DNA of 64,000 bases from Candidula unifasciata (GCA_905116865.2 CAJHNH020004546.1:325001-389000), one strand, 5' to 3'; shown: positions 46,386-57,749, counted from the stretch's first letter. The notes: generated by a model from the letters alone, not told the origin. Made by a program: numbers and translations.

Positions 46386-46527
46386 TATTTAAAATATTGT
46401 TTATAGCTTACGTTTCTTAATGCATTTCTACTTAATTAATTTTTGTTGCCCAAGTAGAAACTTGGCTAAATATGATCGGTGCCGCATTGTTTCTGTTTTT
46501 TGTTAATTTCACCAAATAGCCGGTGTC

Positions 46528-46965
46528 TTCTCCTCCTCCTTTGCGTTCACCAGTTGTAAACTCTGGCAGAAAGTTCTGGTTGTTCATCCAATTTTGGACT
46601 GTAGTCCTGTTCCAGGCTGATCAATCGGGTTCACATTTCTCTGAAAGAGACGACTCTCAACTGATAGAGTAGACCCACGTGAGTCACACCCTGTCGAAAC
46701 TGAAGATGGATAGTCAGTTACCAGGCAACAGTACATGTATCAAACCAGAGCAGCCTGAACCAGAACCTGAGTGTTATGTGTGCACCCATTTTACAGGATA
46801 TGACCCATCTGTATGCAGACTGCTGGTTCCTTGCCTCTCAGGAAGATGCACTCCGACTTTGAAGGAAGCTCCCAATTAGTTGACTCTTATGACATGCTTT
46901 TGGGTAGGCAGTGGGTCTATTCTTTTTTCCTCCTATAATAGGGCCCCGGAACCCACACGGGGATG
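46528..46965 (-). mobile_element. (GAA)n-tailed repeat interrupted by an exon 1 fragment
   Basis: The repeat is recognisable on both sides (TGTAAACTCTGGCAGAAAG at 46555; GTATGCAGACTGCTGGTTCC at 46810). Between TTCCAG (46615) and CCAGAACCTGAG (46760) lies a ~145-bp piece of ZNF-E exon 1 and its upstream sequence. Confidence 0.7.
46616..46760 (+). pseudogene. Captured ZNF-E exon 1 fragment
   Basis: Near-identical to 44939-45075: GCTGATCAATCGGGTTCACA through MDSQLPGNSTCIKPEQPE. It stops inside the exon, before the donor, so it is not a functional exon. The surrounding CCAG is present on both sides. Confidence 0.75.
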
Positions 46966-47374
46966 GCCTGTCTTAATTGGTAGGAATGCCACTGAAGTTT
47001 TCTACAGTATGAAACCATCACAGCTAGATAGAGACTGAAATATCTAGTCCAATGATACCTCTATAAACCTTTGAAGTCAATTATAAGTAAAAATGTTAAC
47101 ACTTTAATTGGTGTATACCACCGCAGACAGATTGTAGTCTGACAAAAGATTAATTCTGAGTTGCTTCCCTGTAAAATGTAGGGTTGAAATGATTTAATGT
47201 TTGCATTTTGTGACAATAACAGGAATACACGGGCTTGGATATGACACAGATTCCTTTGTTTATCATCACCTAAACATATTGTGTACAGCCATGTATTAAC
47301 ATGATTACTAAAATTATTATCTTCTATACTATTCTAAAGACTAAAAAAAAAAACCAGTGACATTGTCTCCCAGG

Positions 47375-47490
47375 TTGAACCAGCCTGAAGTGGGTACCAG
47401 GTAAAGTCCTTCTGAATGGTCTATAAAATATAGGTCTAGCCCTATGTGCCCAATATGTCTGAAGGCATAGAAAAGGGTCCTTTACTTTGC
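47375..47490 (-). mobile_element. SINE body fragment
   Basis: Part of the family with TATAGGTCTAGCCC and AAGGGTCCTTTACTT; also at 13330-13445 in the same intron of ZNF-B, so it predates the duplication. Confidence 0.55.
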
Positions 47491-47572
47491 TATTCTTAAG
47501 TCAGAATAGTGGTATCCAGATCACTTCAAATATCCTCAAAAATAGATTATGCAGTGTGACAATACAACAGAC

Positions 47573-47715
47573 AATGTCACATTGTAAGGTACTGTCACTT
47601 TCACAGATTTAGACCAGATAATAATGTCACATTGTAAAGTACTGGTACTTTCACAGATTTAGACCAGATAATATTGTCACATTGTAAAGTACTGGTACTT
47701 TCACAGATTTAGATA
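47573..47715 (+). repeat. 57-bp tandem repeat, three copies
   Basis: The unit holds AATGTCACATTGTAAAGTACTGG and CACAGATTTAGACCAGATA. The corresponding place in ZNF-B (13520-13555) has one copy. Confidence 0.75.
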
Positions 47716-47719
47716 GGAT

Positions 47720-47895
47720 GGGTCTGTAGTGAAGTGGTTATCACATCAGCCTAACATACTGAAGGTCCTTGGTTCAGTCCCCGGCCGGAACATTAATAAA
47801 AAAAAGTTTTTGGTATTGTAAATTTTAAGTTTCATTATTCTTGGGGCACTTTCCACAGTGGATGGTTCAACTATTGGAGTAAATAATTAGTAACA
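47720..47895 (+). mobile_element. tRNA-Val-derived SINE (ZNF-E intron)
   Basis: The head 47720-47793 has GGTCTGTAGTGAAGTGG (A box), an anticodon loop CTAACAT (AAC, valine) and GGTTCAGTCCC (B box), then the same body as the ZNF-B copies. Confidence 0.75.
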
Positions 47896-48194
47896 GGGTG
47901 ACCACAAATAATTATAATGCCTAAGATGGGAGACATAATAGAGTATTGGTTAGACTAGTTTGTCCAACTGTGGGGGAAGGGGGGGGGGGGGGAGGTAGTA
48001 TCGGCAGTGGAATGGCCCAGGGAAGGTAAGAGCCTCAGGTGCAATTAGGGGCAATGACTAAACTTATGGCAACAGTAGAGACAAAGATAAAGTGGAGGAA
48101 ATGGGGAATTACATCTAGAGAAGATATATGCAAACTGTAATAAGTAGACATTTTGTTGAAGTGATTAAACCATATTTACTGTTTGTGTTTTCAG

Positions 48195-49165
48195 GAAGTT
48201 TCAACTGCTCCCAGAATGTCCCTTCCCTCCCCAAAAAAGTACATTCACAAATGGAGAAGATGATGCATGGTAATATGGAGTTTAAGTTTGTGAAACAAGA
48301 ACTTCCAGATGTGTTGTGCGAGGACAAAAACCAAATAATGAGCAAAATGGGAGATGAGACAGGTTTAAGAAATGATCGGGGAAGGACAGGACAAAATAAT
48401 ATTGTATCAGGAGTGACCGAAGCTGGTGATTTAACATTGCTGGAGCACAAGAATTTGGGTCAAATTTCAGGGGAAAAATCTTCTGGGAGTGCAATTAGCA
48501 TGGAATTATCTTTGACTAATGTAAGTTGTCTGTTAAAAACTAGCTTAGAAGTAAAAGCAATGGACAAATCAAACATGTCACATGTTTGTGATTCAGCTGT
48601 CATGGAAGACAGCAGTTTAAACAGACACAAGAGGAGATATACAGAAAACAAGGCTTACAAGTGTGATAACTGTGGTTTATCATTTTCTCGAGCTGCCAAT
48701 TTGAAGACACACAAAAGAACACATACAGGAGAGAAACCATACGGGTGTGATGACTGTGGTGCATCATTTTCTCAAGCTGCCCATTTGAAGAGACACAAGA
48801 GAACACATACAGGTGAGAAACCTTACAAGTGTGATGATTGTGATGCATCATTTTCTCAAGCTGACCATTTGAAGTCACATAAGAGAACACATACAGGAGA
48901 GAAACCTTACAAGTGTGATGATTGTGGTGCTTCATTTTCTTTTGCTGCCAGTTTTAAGTCACACAAGAGAACACACACAGGAGAGAAACCTTACAAATGT
49001 GATGATTGTGGTGCATCATTTTCTTTAGCTACCAGTTTGAAGTTACACAAGAGAACACACACAGGAGAGAAACCTTACAAATGTGATGATTGTGGTGCAT
49101 CATTTTCTCAAGCTGCCCATGTGAAGTCACACAAGAGAACACATACAGGAGCAGGGCTGTCTTAA
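48195..49165 (+). CDS. ZNF-E exon 2: conserved region plus six C2H2 fingers
   Basis: Starts after TTTTCAG (48194). With exon 1 it predicts 352 residues. The N-terminal region has SFNCSQNVPSLP, FVKQELPDVLCEDKNQ and LEVKAMDKSNMSHVCDSA. Six canonical fingers follow (helices RAANLKT, QAAHLKR, QADHLKS, FAASFKS, LATSLKL, QAAHVKS). The frame ends TGAGLS-stop because a MITE-like element (49152-49339) sits in the linker after finger 6. Otherwise intact; probably a nuclear DNA-binding protein with a shortened array. Confidence 0.85.
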
Positions 49166-49339
49166 CATATGGGCCCACTGGGCACTTGCTCGTGGGGCCC
49201 ACAAGCATAGGAGTCAGATGTCAATTTGTGTATGTCAAGTGACTCGCCATAAACATTTCATTCCTGTGAGTCGTTATTATAGAGGGGCCCCCGCACACTA
49301 GTTTGCCCAGGGGCCCTTGATGCCGTTAAGATAGCTCTG
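49152..49339. mobile_element. Short hAT-type MITE in the ZNF-E array
   Basis: A 188-bp insert with inverted ends CAGGGCTGTCTTAAC and (backward) CAGAGCTATCTTAAC, and inner GGGCCC arms. Flanks TACAGGAG (49144-49151) and AACAAGAG (49340-49347) agree at 6 of 8 positions, an old 8-bp duplication. Removing it restores a normal ACATACAGGAGAGAAAC linker. Confidence 0.75.
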
Positions 49340-49560
49340 AACAAGAGAGAAACTTTTCGGCTTATAAATGTGGTGCATCATCTTCTCAATCAGCCGTATG
49401 AAATTACACCTGAAATTGTATACAGCAGAGAAACCTTACATGTGTGATGACTACAGTTCATGATCTGACATTGTGAAATAACACAAAAGAACACATACAG
49501 AATACCTCACTGGGATGATGATTGTGGTCTATCATTTTCTGAATCTTAAAGTGTAAGTTT
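49340..49560 (+). pseudogene. ZNF-E decayed fingers after the MITE
   Basis: Two or three degraded finger units, including the AGAATACCTCACT form that was tandemly amplified in ZNF-B (17841-18170). Confidence 0.65.
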
Positions 49561-50122
49561 CAATATAGCATGTCTTCTATGTCAGACTTTTTGTGCGTGT
49601 GAAAGAGAGGGAGGGAGAGCTTATTAAAGCAAAGAGAAATTCTGGAGATGTGAACCAGCGTCATTGCACACAGTTATAAACCATAAGTGATCTGCCACCA
49701 GTACAAACAGCTGATAAGAAACTGTCCACATGTGTCGCCGACCGCACACAACTCTGCAGCTACAGCGACGTTCCTCCATTAGGCCTATCTAGAGGCTGGG
49801 TGAACCCCAGGAACTGCCCGGTTTCGAACAGTGGCCGTGGGCTGCAGCGAGTAGCAGCTTGATTTGAAAGCGAGTCTCCTTTTGACTGAGCTTATAATAC
49901 CTATCACATCTTCACACTATGCAGATGAATTTGCACGTCTTGGAGGTTAGACAGACTGAAAATGTAGGACTGACTGGTTCGATCATAACAAAAAACGCCA
50001 TTGCATAATATACAAAAGTGTGTGTGGAGAGAACCAATCTGTTGATGAAGCAGTGACTAATTCATGGAAAGAAGATGCTCTTAAACCTGCTTTGGCTAAA
50101 TATAATTCTGTATCACAGTCAG

Positions 50123-50703
50123 TATCTGGGCACATGGATAACATCAGATGGAAGATGCATAACTGAAATAAGAAACAGAATTGGACAGGCAAAAACTGCA
50201 TTTTATAAAATGAAAAACATCTTGTGCAATATATCCTTGTCATTGAGAGTTAGAAAAAGAATTCTTGCTTGCTACATACATCCAGTTTTAACATATGGAT
50301 GTGAATCCTGGACAATCGGTAGGCAGGCCAAACAATTTTTAGAGGCCTCAGAGATGTGGTTTTACAGAAGAATGCTTAGAATACCTTGGACAGCCAAAAA
50401 GAGCAACCAAGAGGTTTTAAAAGAGGCGGGAGACCGAAGACAACTTATCACTGACATCAGAAGGAGACAGTCATCATTTTTCGGCCATGTTATGAGAAGA
50501 GGGAAAATAGAACATGTTGTGACCACTGGAAAGATCTGTGGAAGGAGGGATAGAGGAAGACAACGAGAAAAGATGCTTGACAGTCTTGTTGCATGGCATG
50601 GAGGTGTGTCGGCACACGAACTGATACATGCTGCAGGAGATCGCGGATTATGGAGAGGCATGATCGCCCACGCCAGTCGGCAAGGCACCTGATGATGATG
50701 ATG
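50123..50703 (+). mobile_element. Young 5'-truncated LINE, RT tail intact
   Basis: Flanked by an 11-bp duplication ATCACAGTCAG (50112-50122 and 50704-50714). Open frame YLGTWITSDGRCITEIRNRI, LTYGCESWTIGRQAKQFLEA, RMLRIPWTAKKSNQEVLKEA, ending HASRQGT-stop, then a (GAT)n tail. It encodes only the C-terminal domain of ORF2, so it is not active. Little decay suggests recent insertion. It lies in the 3' flank of ZNF-E. Confidence 0.88.
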
Positions 50704-50957
50704 ATCACAGTCAGATGTTTTGGCACACATGAATAAACTTAACATTTACATTATGCATACTGGGTGCTCAGATAACGTAATCTCACCATTTGTTGCATTT
50801 ACACATGCCATGGAAAAACATGTTTCACATTCCAAAAAACAAAGCAAAATCAGACTTTTTCTTTAATTAATGTTTGAATTTTCACATGGTTTTGATGTTG
50901 AGCCTTCTAAAAAAATTACACATTTCAACATTTCTTAATTCTGTTGCTTTTTATTTG

Positions 50958-51285
50958 TTAAATTATGGTATTTCCTAACTGGTTTTTGTGTGTGTTAAAT
51001 TATGGTATTTCCTAACTGGTTTTTGTGTGTGTTAAATTATGGTATTTCCTAACTGGTTTTTGTGTGTGTTAAATTATGGTATTTCCTAACTGGTTTTTGT
51101 GTGTGTTAAATTATGGTATTTCCTAACTGGTTTTTGTGTGTGTTAAATTATGGTATTTCCTAACTGGCTTTTTTGTGTGTTAAATTATGGTATTTCCTAA
51201 CTGGCTTTTTTGTGTGTTAAATTATGGTATTTCCTAACTGGCTTTTTTGTGTGTTAAATTATGGTATTTCCTAACTGGTATAATT
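50958..51285 (+). repeat. 37-bp minisatellite, about eight copies
   Basis: Unit TTAAATTATGGTATTTCCTA plus ACTGGTTTTTGTGTGTG. The last three copies share GGCTTTTTT, showing sequential duplication. Confidence 0.9.
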
Positions 51286-51324
51286 GTTTTACTCAGTGCT
51301 ACTGTTTGGTTTTAGTGTACATTC

Positions 51325-51425
51325 TCTTTTTTGTGTGTGCTGTCTGGATAAGTAGAAGTCCTGATAAGTGGAGGCATTTTCTTAAGTCTCGGTGACTTCT
51401 ACTTATCCAGACTCGACTGTATATG
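51325..51425. mobile_element. Short MITE-like hairpin
   Basis: GTCTGGATAAGTAGAAGTC at 51335-51353 and its reverse complement at 51394-51412. The sequence resembles terminal repeats of pogo/Tigger-like elements; this assignment is tentative. Confidence 0.5.
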
Positions 51426-51515
51426 ATATGTTAACCTTATAAAATTTCTCCATGTTGCTGAGCTCTGCAGTCTCTTAGGTTTTACACTACCTGAAGACCT
51501 GTAGTGTTGTTCAGG

Positions 51516-51770
51516 TCATTAATATTCAATTAGAGATTCAGTGGGGAATTCAGTGTGGCATTAATTAAATAGATGGGTGTGTTTAATTTAATTTAGAGAG
51601 CATGCTTATCACAAGTGTCCCTCTGTTTCTGTCTTTTGATCTCAAGACTCTGATGCCTGTGGTCTTTGATAGCAGACAAGTGAATTTTTGTTGTTGTTGA
51701 CATTCAGCCAGATGGTCACTCAACTTGAAATGAATTTGCCACTTAGGATTCTGAGAAGTTAGCTATTTAG
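51516..51770. repeat. Conserved 3' flank block, copy at ZNF-E
   Basis: Homologous to 19243-19505 and 55395-55690. Confidence 0.65.
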
Positions 51771-51879
51771 ATCTAATTTCCCTTTTAGTAGAATTCTTGA
51801 AAACAGAATTGTCCTTCAGTAGGATAGATGTTGTTGTTATTGCACATTATTTTCTAACACTGGCAGACTGAAGAATAAA

Positions 51880-52400
51880 TAAGACCATATACAGGAGTTA
51901 AACCACAAGTGTAATGAATGTGGTTTATCTTTTAATGAATGGTGTATCTTTTAATGAATGTGGTGTATCTTTTAATCATGCTGGCCAGTTAAATTTAATG
52001 GAGCAAAGTCACATGCATATAGGATACATATGATAGAGAAATACAAACATATGAGTCACAAACAGAATACATTCAAGTTAGAGAAAAGAACATACTAGTC
52101 ACAAACATGGAATATATACAAGAGATTTACAAAATACTAGTCACTATATCACAATTGTAGAATACATACAAGAGAGAAATACAAACATATTAGCCACTGT
52201 GTCACAAAAATGCTAATCACGTACATATAGGATACACATGATAGAGAAATACTAGTCACTATGTCACAAACATATAATACATTCCAGTTAGAAATAAGAA
52301 CATACTAGTCACTGTTTTACAAACATAGAATACATACAGGTGAGAAATACAAACATACTAGTCACATACAAAATAATAATACTAACATACTAATTACATA
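51880..52400 (+). pseudogene. Decayed orphan finger and degenerate repeat derived from it
   Basis: 51895-51990 contains AAGTGTAATGAATGTGGTTTATC, a finger start with duplicated pieces. Then follows a loose repeat of about 54 bp (GAGAAATACAAACATACTAGTCAC, CACAAACATAGAATACATACA) that looks like finger linkers with the middle missing. Confidence 0.5.
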
Positions 52401-52424
52401 CAGATAGGATAAATATAAGTTAGC

Positions 52425-52690
52425 TGGATTATATCCTGAGTATGTTAAAAAATGATCTCTCTGTACTTTCTTATTTCCAATTCCCTTGCGTCTTATATCA
52501 GCTAGCCCTATTAACTTGATTTTTCTTCTCTCCATTATTTCAATAATCTCTTCTGTTTTATTTCCCAGGCCTGCGGTGTTAAGTGTTGCAATCTTGTAAT
52601 TCGCTTTTCTGTCTCTTAGTCCTTTAACATTGCCAAGGTCCGATGCCATTTCATCAGTCCCTTTATATCTCATCTCACTGTATTCGCTGC
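52425..52690 (-). mobile_element. LINE ORF2 endonuclease N-terminus, 3' truncated
   Basis: Reads KANYKIATLNTAGLGNKTEE, IIEIMERRKIKLIGLADIRR, HFLTYSGYN: the start of an APE-type endonuclease domain, then lost. 52690-52850 may be its 5' UTR. Confidence 0.75.
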
Positions 52691-52879
52691 AGCGGTATTA
52701 AATCCATTGCCAGCTTGCTAGGCCTGTTGCAGCTTCGTCAGAGCCCCGTTGGCTAGGACGTTTCGAGGTGACCCAGGGAGTGGATACAGAATGCAATGTG
52801 TGGGTAATTCAGGGATGTACCAGAGACACCCCAGTAGTATGTATGTATGATAAATCCTTGGTTTGTCAACTGTTTCAGG

Positions 52880-53830
52880 TGGCTCAAGGTGCGGGAAGCA
52901 AAGTCATACCTCAGAATAGTCGAAGACACAAATCACCCTTTGTATGAAGCCCTGGGCAAAGGTCAGCAGCTGATAAGAATGAAGTCATAGGTGGTTCAGG
53001 CGGAGGACACAATCAGACAGGTTTGCATCCTGGAGAACATTAAGCAAAGAGATAAGTGGGTCAGACTGGCAGCAGAACAGTCAGACTTGTGTAGAAACAT
53101 TGTCACATTAGGTGAGGAGTGCAAAAAGTGGCCAGCAGGTGCCACAGAGATGGAAATTCAGCAGTTTATTCATGATAATGCTAGCTGGATTATTTATACA
53201 GACTGTCCAGTGTCAAGACGCATAAGAAGTGCCAGGGTATTCTTAGCAAAAGCTAATTGTCAACCTTTGGTGCAGGAGAGTCAGGAGAGTCGAAACATTT
53301 GATGCCACAACACCCAGTTTAAGAATGAAGGTGGGGGTAGTCACTGCAGATTTCTGCTGGCTAGAGAACATGATAGACACACATACATCTTGGTTGTAAC
53401 TAACTCAGAAAGTATGACTGTGTGAGGACTGACACGCTTCTTTTGGAATGGCATGCTTCGCTTCAGAGCTTACAGACAAAGAGCATTGTCTAGATCTTTT
53501 TTTCTCTAAGGTATGGCAGTGTGTTGGGAAATTACTAGGTAGACAGATTGGCTGGTTCTGCACAAGATGGAATACTGATGAATGATAAGCAGATGTGGTT
53601 GAGGCCTTATGGGACATGTGTACAGTTTAGAGGAGCAAAGAGGTCATCACAGTCTGATGAGAGTGGTGAGGGGGATCTGACCAGTACTCTAAAACTCAGG
53701 TGAAAGGCAGGGCGGAGGTATAGACTTCTACTGTTACCAATGGTACTGGAACTCGGCACTGACTGCTGAAAATGGGGATGGAGCGCTTATGGGAATGCCA
53801 CAAGTACTGTGATGTTGGCTCTTGAATAAA
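52880..53830 (+). mobile_element. LINE 3' half (RNase H family)
   Basis: Reads VQAEDTIRQVCILENIKQRD, EMEIQQFIHDNASWIIYTDC, VFLAKANCQPLV, then degraded RNase H and the closing LLKMGMERLWECHKYCDVGS-stop near 53823. It ends about 130 bp before the ZNF-F exon. Confidence 0.75.
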
Positions 53831-53960
53831 CTAAGTTCATATGAACACACACATGCATATACACACACAGGCACACACATATATATGGGTATGTATTTAT
53901 TATTATAAGTAAACATTTTATTGTAGTAGTTAACCCTTATTTACTGTTTGTTTGTTTCAG

Positions 53961-54463
53961 AAACATTTACCTGCTGCCAGAATGTCCCTTCCCTCCTCAT
54001 ACAAGAACATTCACAAATGGAGAAGATGTGTGTGAAACAAGAACTTTCAGATGTGATGTGTGAGGACAAGAACCAGATGTTGAGCATATTGGAAGATAAG
54101 ATGTGCTGCAGAAGTGATCAGGAAATTACAGGACAAAATAACATACTGGCAAGACCTGCCGAGAATGGTGATTTAACATTTATAGAGCACAAGAATTGGA
54201 GGCAAATTCCAGAGGATGAATCCTCTAAAAATGGAATTAACACAGAATTATCCTTGACTAATAAGACTTGTCAGTTAAACACTAGCTTAGAAGTAAAGGC
54301 AGAAGACAGACCAAACATGTCTAATGTTTGCGATTCAACTGTCAGTGAAGATAGCTGTTTAAACAGACACAAGAGGATATATACAGAAAAGAAGCCTTAC
54401 AAGTTTGATGACTGTGGGGCATTGTTTTCTCAATCTCAGACAAGAGAACACATACAGAAATAA
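53961..54463 (+). pseudogene. ZNF-F N-terminal region and broken first finger
   Basis: After GTTTGTTTCAG (53960): TFTCCQNVPSLLIQEHSQME, VKQELSDVMCEDKNQ, LEVKAEDRPNMSNVCDSTV, then a first finger that loses a Cys (KFDDC) and about 20 bp, shifting to a stop at 54461-54463. No IKTEQ exon is visible upstream within the preceding 4 kb. Most likely a processed-down or partial duplicate that no longer makes a ZNF protein. Confidence 0.75.
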
Positions 54464-55190
54464 AACCTTTCAAGTGTGATGATTGTGATGCATCATTTTC
54501 TCGAGCTGTCCATCTGAAGTCACACAAGAGAACACACACAGGAGAGAAACCCTACAAATGTGATGATTGTGATGCATCATTTTCTTTAGCTGCCAGTTTA
54601 AAGTCACACAAGAGAACACATACAGGAGAGAAACCCTACAAATGTGATGATTGTGATGCATCATTTTCTTTAGCTGCCAGTTTAAAGTCACACAAGAGAA
54701 CACATACAGGAGAGAAACCCTACAAATGTGATGATTGTGATGCATCATTTTCTTTAGCTGCCAGTTTAAAGTCACACAAGAGAACACATACAGGAGAGAA
54801 ACCTTACAAATGTGATGATTGTGATGCATCATTTTCTTTAGCTGCCAGTTTAAAGTCACACAAGAGAACACATACAGGAGAGAAACCTTACAAGTGTGAT
54901 GATTGTGGTGCATTATTTTCTTTAGCTGCCCCTTTGAAATCACACAATAGAATGCACACAGGAGAGAAACCTTACAAGTGTGATGACTGTGGAGTATCAT
55001 TTTCTCATGCTAATAGTCTGAAGAGACACACAAAAACGCATTCAGGAAAAAAAAACTTTCCAGTGTGATTACTGTCGAGCATCATTTTCTCTGGCAGCCA
55101 GTCGGAAGTCACACGAGAGAACACAAACACGAGAAAAACCTTACAAGTTTGATTATGACTGTGGTGCATCATTTTCTTGACCTGACCTTC
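54464..55190 (+). pseudogene. ZNF-F finger array in a shifted frame
   Basis: Seven finger units open in another frame from 54464 to about 55070, ending where an A run (GGAAAAAAAAACTTT) shifts the frame again. Two broken units follow. Four successive units (54541-54876) are almost identical 84-bp repeats with the helix FSLAASLKSH and GDCDASF-type Asp. Confidence 0.8.
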
Positions 55191-55394
55191 TGAAGTTACT
55201 ACAAGAACAAATACAGGAGAAAAAACAATTTAAAAAAAAATTTTCTCGTTAAGCTTGCATATACTACTATCATTTTCCCAGTATGAGCTCATAAAGTTTA
55301 TACAAAATTAGTGCTCTGCTTCTTCAAGCTAGACTTGTATCCTTCTGGTTTACCATGCCCACTGTAATTTCATACTGTGACCACATCTTCCATA

Positions 55395-55690
55395 TAGAAG
55401 GATGCCTTGGAGCATTCAGTGTGCAGTAATTGGACAGGCGGGCCTAATTGATTTATTATAGAAAGCATGATTGTGGCAAGGCTAACACCCCCCCCCCCCC
55501 CCCCCCCCCCCCCCCAGTTTGTTTTCTCTTTATCCATATGTATGAGTATGGTCTTTGATGGTAGACAAGCGAACCTTTTTTTCCCATCGTTCAGTGAGAT
55601 TTTCACTCAACTTAAACTGAATTTGTCACCTATGATTCTCAAATGGTCGATGTTTGGATCCAATCTTCAATTTCAGAGAATTCTTGAACA
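55395..55690. repeat. Conserved 3' flank block, copy at ZNF-F
   Basis: Homologous to 19243-19505 and 51516-51770, here interrupted by a 28-bp C run (55488-55515). Confidence 0.65.
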
Positions 55691-55699
55691 CAGTTTTCT

Positions 55700-56675
55700 T
55701 TCAGTAGCACAACATTATTATTGTTGAACTGTATTTGCTCATTGGCAAAACAATGCAACATCTTGAGCTTGTATGGTAAACACTTCTGACCATTTTGCAG
55801 ACTCAGAATTTTTTTTATAAGTTTAACTTGATAGTATATTATTCTAATGCCCTGTCTTGGATTCAGTCATATGTGTATGGCTGTTTATATAGAATTGTTT
55901 TGAAATGAATGAGTTTGCACATTGAATTTTTTTTAAACAGTTGAGAGTACATTTGGACATTGGTATTGAGTGGGAGAGAAGAAGAAGGGAGATGGATAAC
56001 AAGACTAGGACAGTTAGTTCAGTTGAGGATTGACAGCTTAATTTGATTTTGTACGCCATGCCAGTATGTTTTTCAGTCATTATAGGTCAATGTTGACTTT
56101 TTCGATGACTTTGTCAGATGCATCTTTGGTTTCCCTAATTTGTTTCCTGTAGATATCAGGTTTGTTCTTATCAGTTAGGCAGTGTTCTGTTTAACAACTC
56201 TGTCAGCATAGCCCGACAAGGTTTCTGACACACGCCAATGTTATGAAAACTGCAGTTCACCATCAGATGAGAACAAACTGTCTCACAACAGTTCATAGTT
56301 TACATAGGAAGTGCTGTAAACTGTGGTTTACATGCCAGCCTCTGGACTTTTGAATCAAAATTTTGTGTAAGGTCAGAAAGATTGATCAATAACTAACAGT
56401 TGTATTCAGTGATTGATGTATCAGCTGTAGGGTGCGATATGTGCTGTAGCATCAATATAATACTGAATTTGTGGTGCTGTTTTATTATTTCAATTGTGTT
56501 AATATGCCAGATATGTTGATTAAACACAAGTTTAAGTGAGATTCATTTAAGGTGGCCTGGGGGAGGTACAGTAAATGGTATGCAGTCATTGTCAGGAGTG
56601 CTCTCCCCCTTGTTTGCAGCTAGATGTAAGTTTGCATTTTATACCTGCCTAGAAAAATCAAATTTTTCAAAAATG
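55700..56675. other. No gene recognised
   Basis: AT-rich, short frames only; nothing I can name. Confidence 0.45.
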
Positions 56676-56679
56676 ACCT

Positions 56680-56850
56680 TGACTCTCAGGTCTACCCAGC
56701 CTTGAGTAGGCACCAGGTACAAGCACTGGCAAGTATAAGTGGCCGGCATAATGCTGACCACATTGCCCACTAAGTGTCGATTGGTCTATAAAATATAGGT
56801 CTAGCCCAATGTGCCTAAAGGTGGGTAAAAGGGTCCTTTACTTTTTTTTT
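56680..56850 (-). mobile_element. SINE fragment (TAGACCNATCGGC family)
   Basis: Body shared with 20609-20880 and 62230-62505; contains AGTGTCGATTGGTCTATAAA and GGGTCCTTTACTT. Confidence 0.6.
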
Positions 56851-57059
56851 AAATACTGAAATCAACCCCTTGTTTACAAAAAATTTAAATGATTTTTTTA
56901 AGCTTCAAAACTCAACTTATATGCCACAATTTACTAAACTCAATAACTAAACATATGCTGCAAGAGTGTCCAACATATTCAGAGTAAATACAATTATTTA
57001 GGCCTGCATCCAATCCGTTTAAAGAAACTAGGGAAAACAACTGCATATACAAGTTATTT

Positions 57060-57272
57060 GCCTATCCTTTACAGGACACTGCAGAACCAACTCCAGCATT
57101 TTTCAATTTGTAGTTTTTCTAGGCAAATTTACGTCCAGTAGTTTGCCATTGGTTTCTGGACGGTTGGCTTCTTGATACCACTGTCGAAACCAACACAAGG
57201 CGCAAGGCCCACAGCTGGGATCGAACATGGCACCCCGGCATTACGAAGTGCGCTCGCAACGCCTAAGTCCCA
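57060..57272 (-). mobile_element. tRNA-Thr-derived SINE
   Basis: Same family as 38590-38827: GCAAACTACTGGACG, GGTTCGATCCC-like B box near 57220, and an arm with CGT. Confidence 0.75.
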
Positions 57273-57454
57273 GATGCTGACACTACATATATATGTGTGA
57301 TAAAGTGACTAGTATGTTTGCATTTCTCTCTTGTATGTTTTATGTGGCCCCGGCATCTGGGGCTTGAACATTGCAAAAGAGCTACATTATTGTGGAATAC
57401 AAAGTTCAGTTCCAGCTGCATTCAATATATCATAAGCCTCAATATGGAATTTTT

Positions 57455-57625
57455 GTTGTTATAAAACCACATCCCCACAGTGGTCGGGGGCCGTAATATA
57501 ACCTAATGGTTGAACAGAGTTTTTGGGACCTGTCCCAGGGTGTATCTTCATCCAAATGGTGGCACTTTTAGTCATCAGGTGCTTATCGCTTGGTGAAATG
57601 TCCTCATGGGGGTTGAATGTCAATC
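57455..57625. mobile_element. SINE-like repeat, relative of the one split by hAT C
   Basis: CCACATCCCCACAGTGGTCG, GGGGCCGTAATATA, GGTGCTTATCGCTTGG match 41300-41313/43641-43800. Confidence 0.6.
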
Positions 57626-57749
57626 AATTCCAGTTTCAGGTGATTTGACAGCAGACTGCTTTGTGTCAGTTTGACAATCGTCTGGAGTGCTGCCCATTCA
57701 CAGGCAATAGCAAACTACTGAATGTTAAATGGCCTTCCTCGCATGGGTT

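Noticed and set aside
51000..51280. CRISPR-like array
   Set aside because: The 37-bp repeats are contiguous with no unique spacers, and the context is an animal genome.
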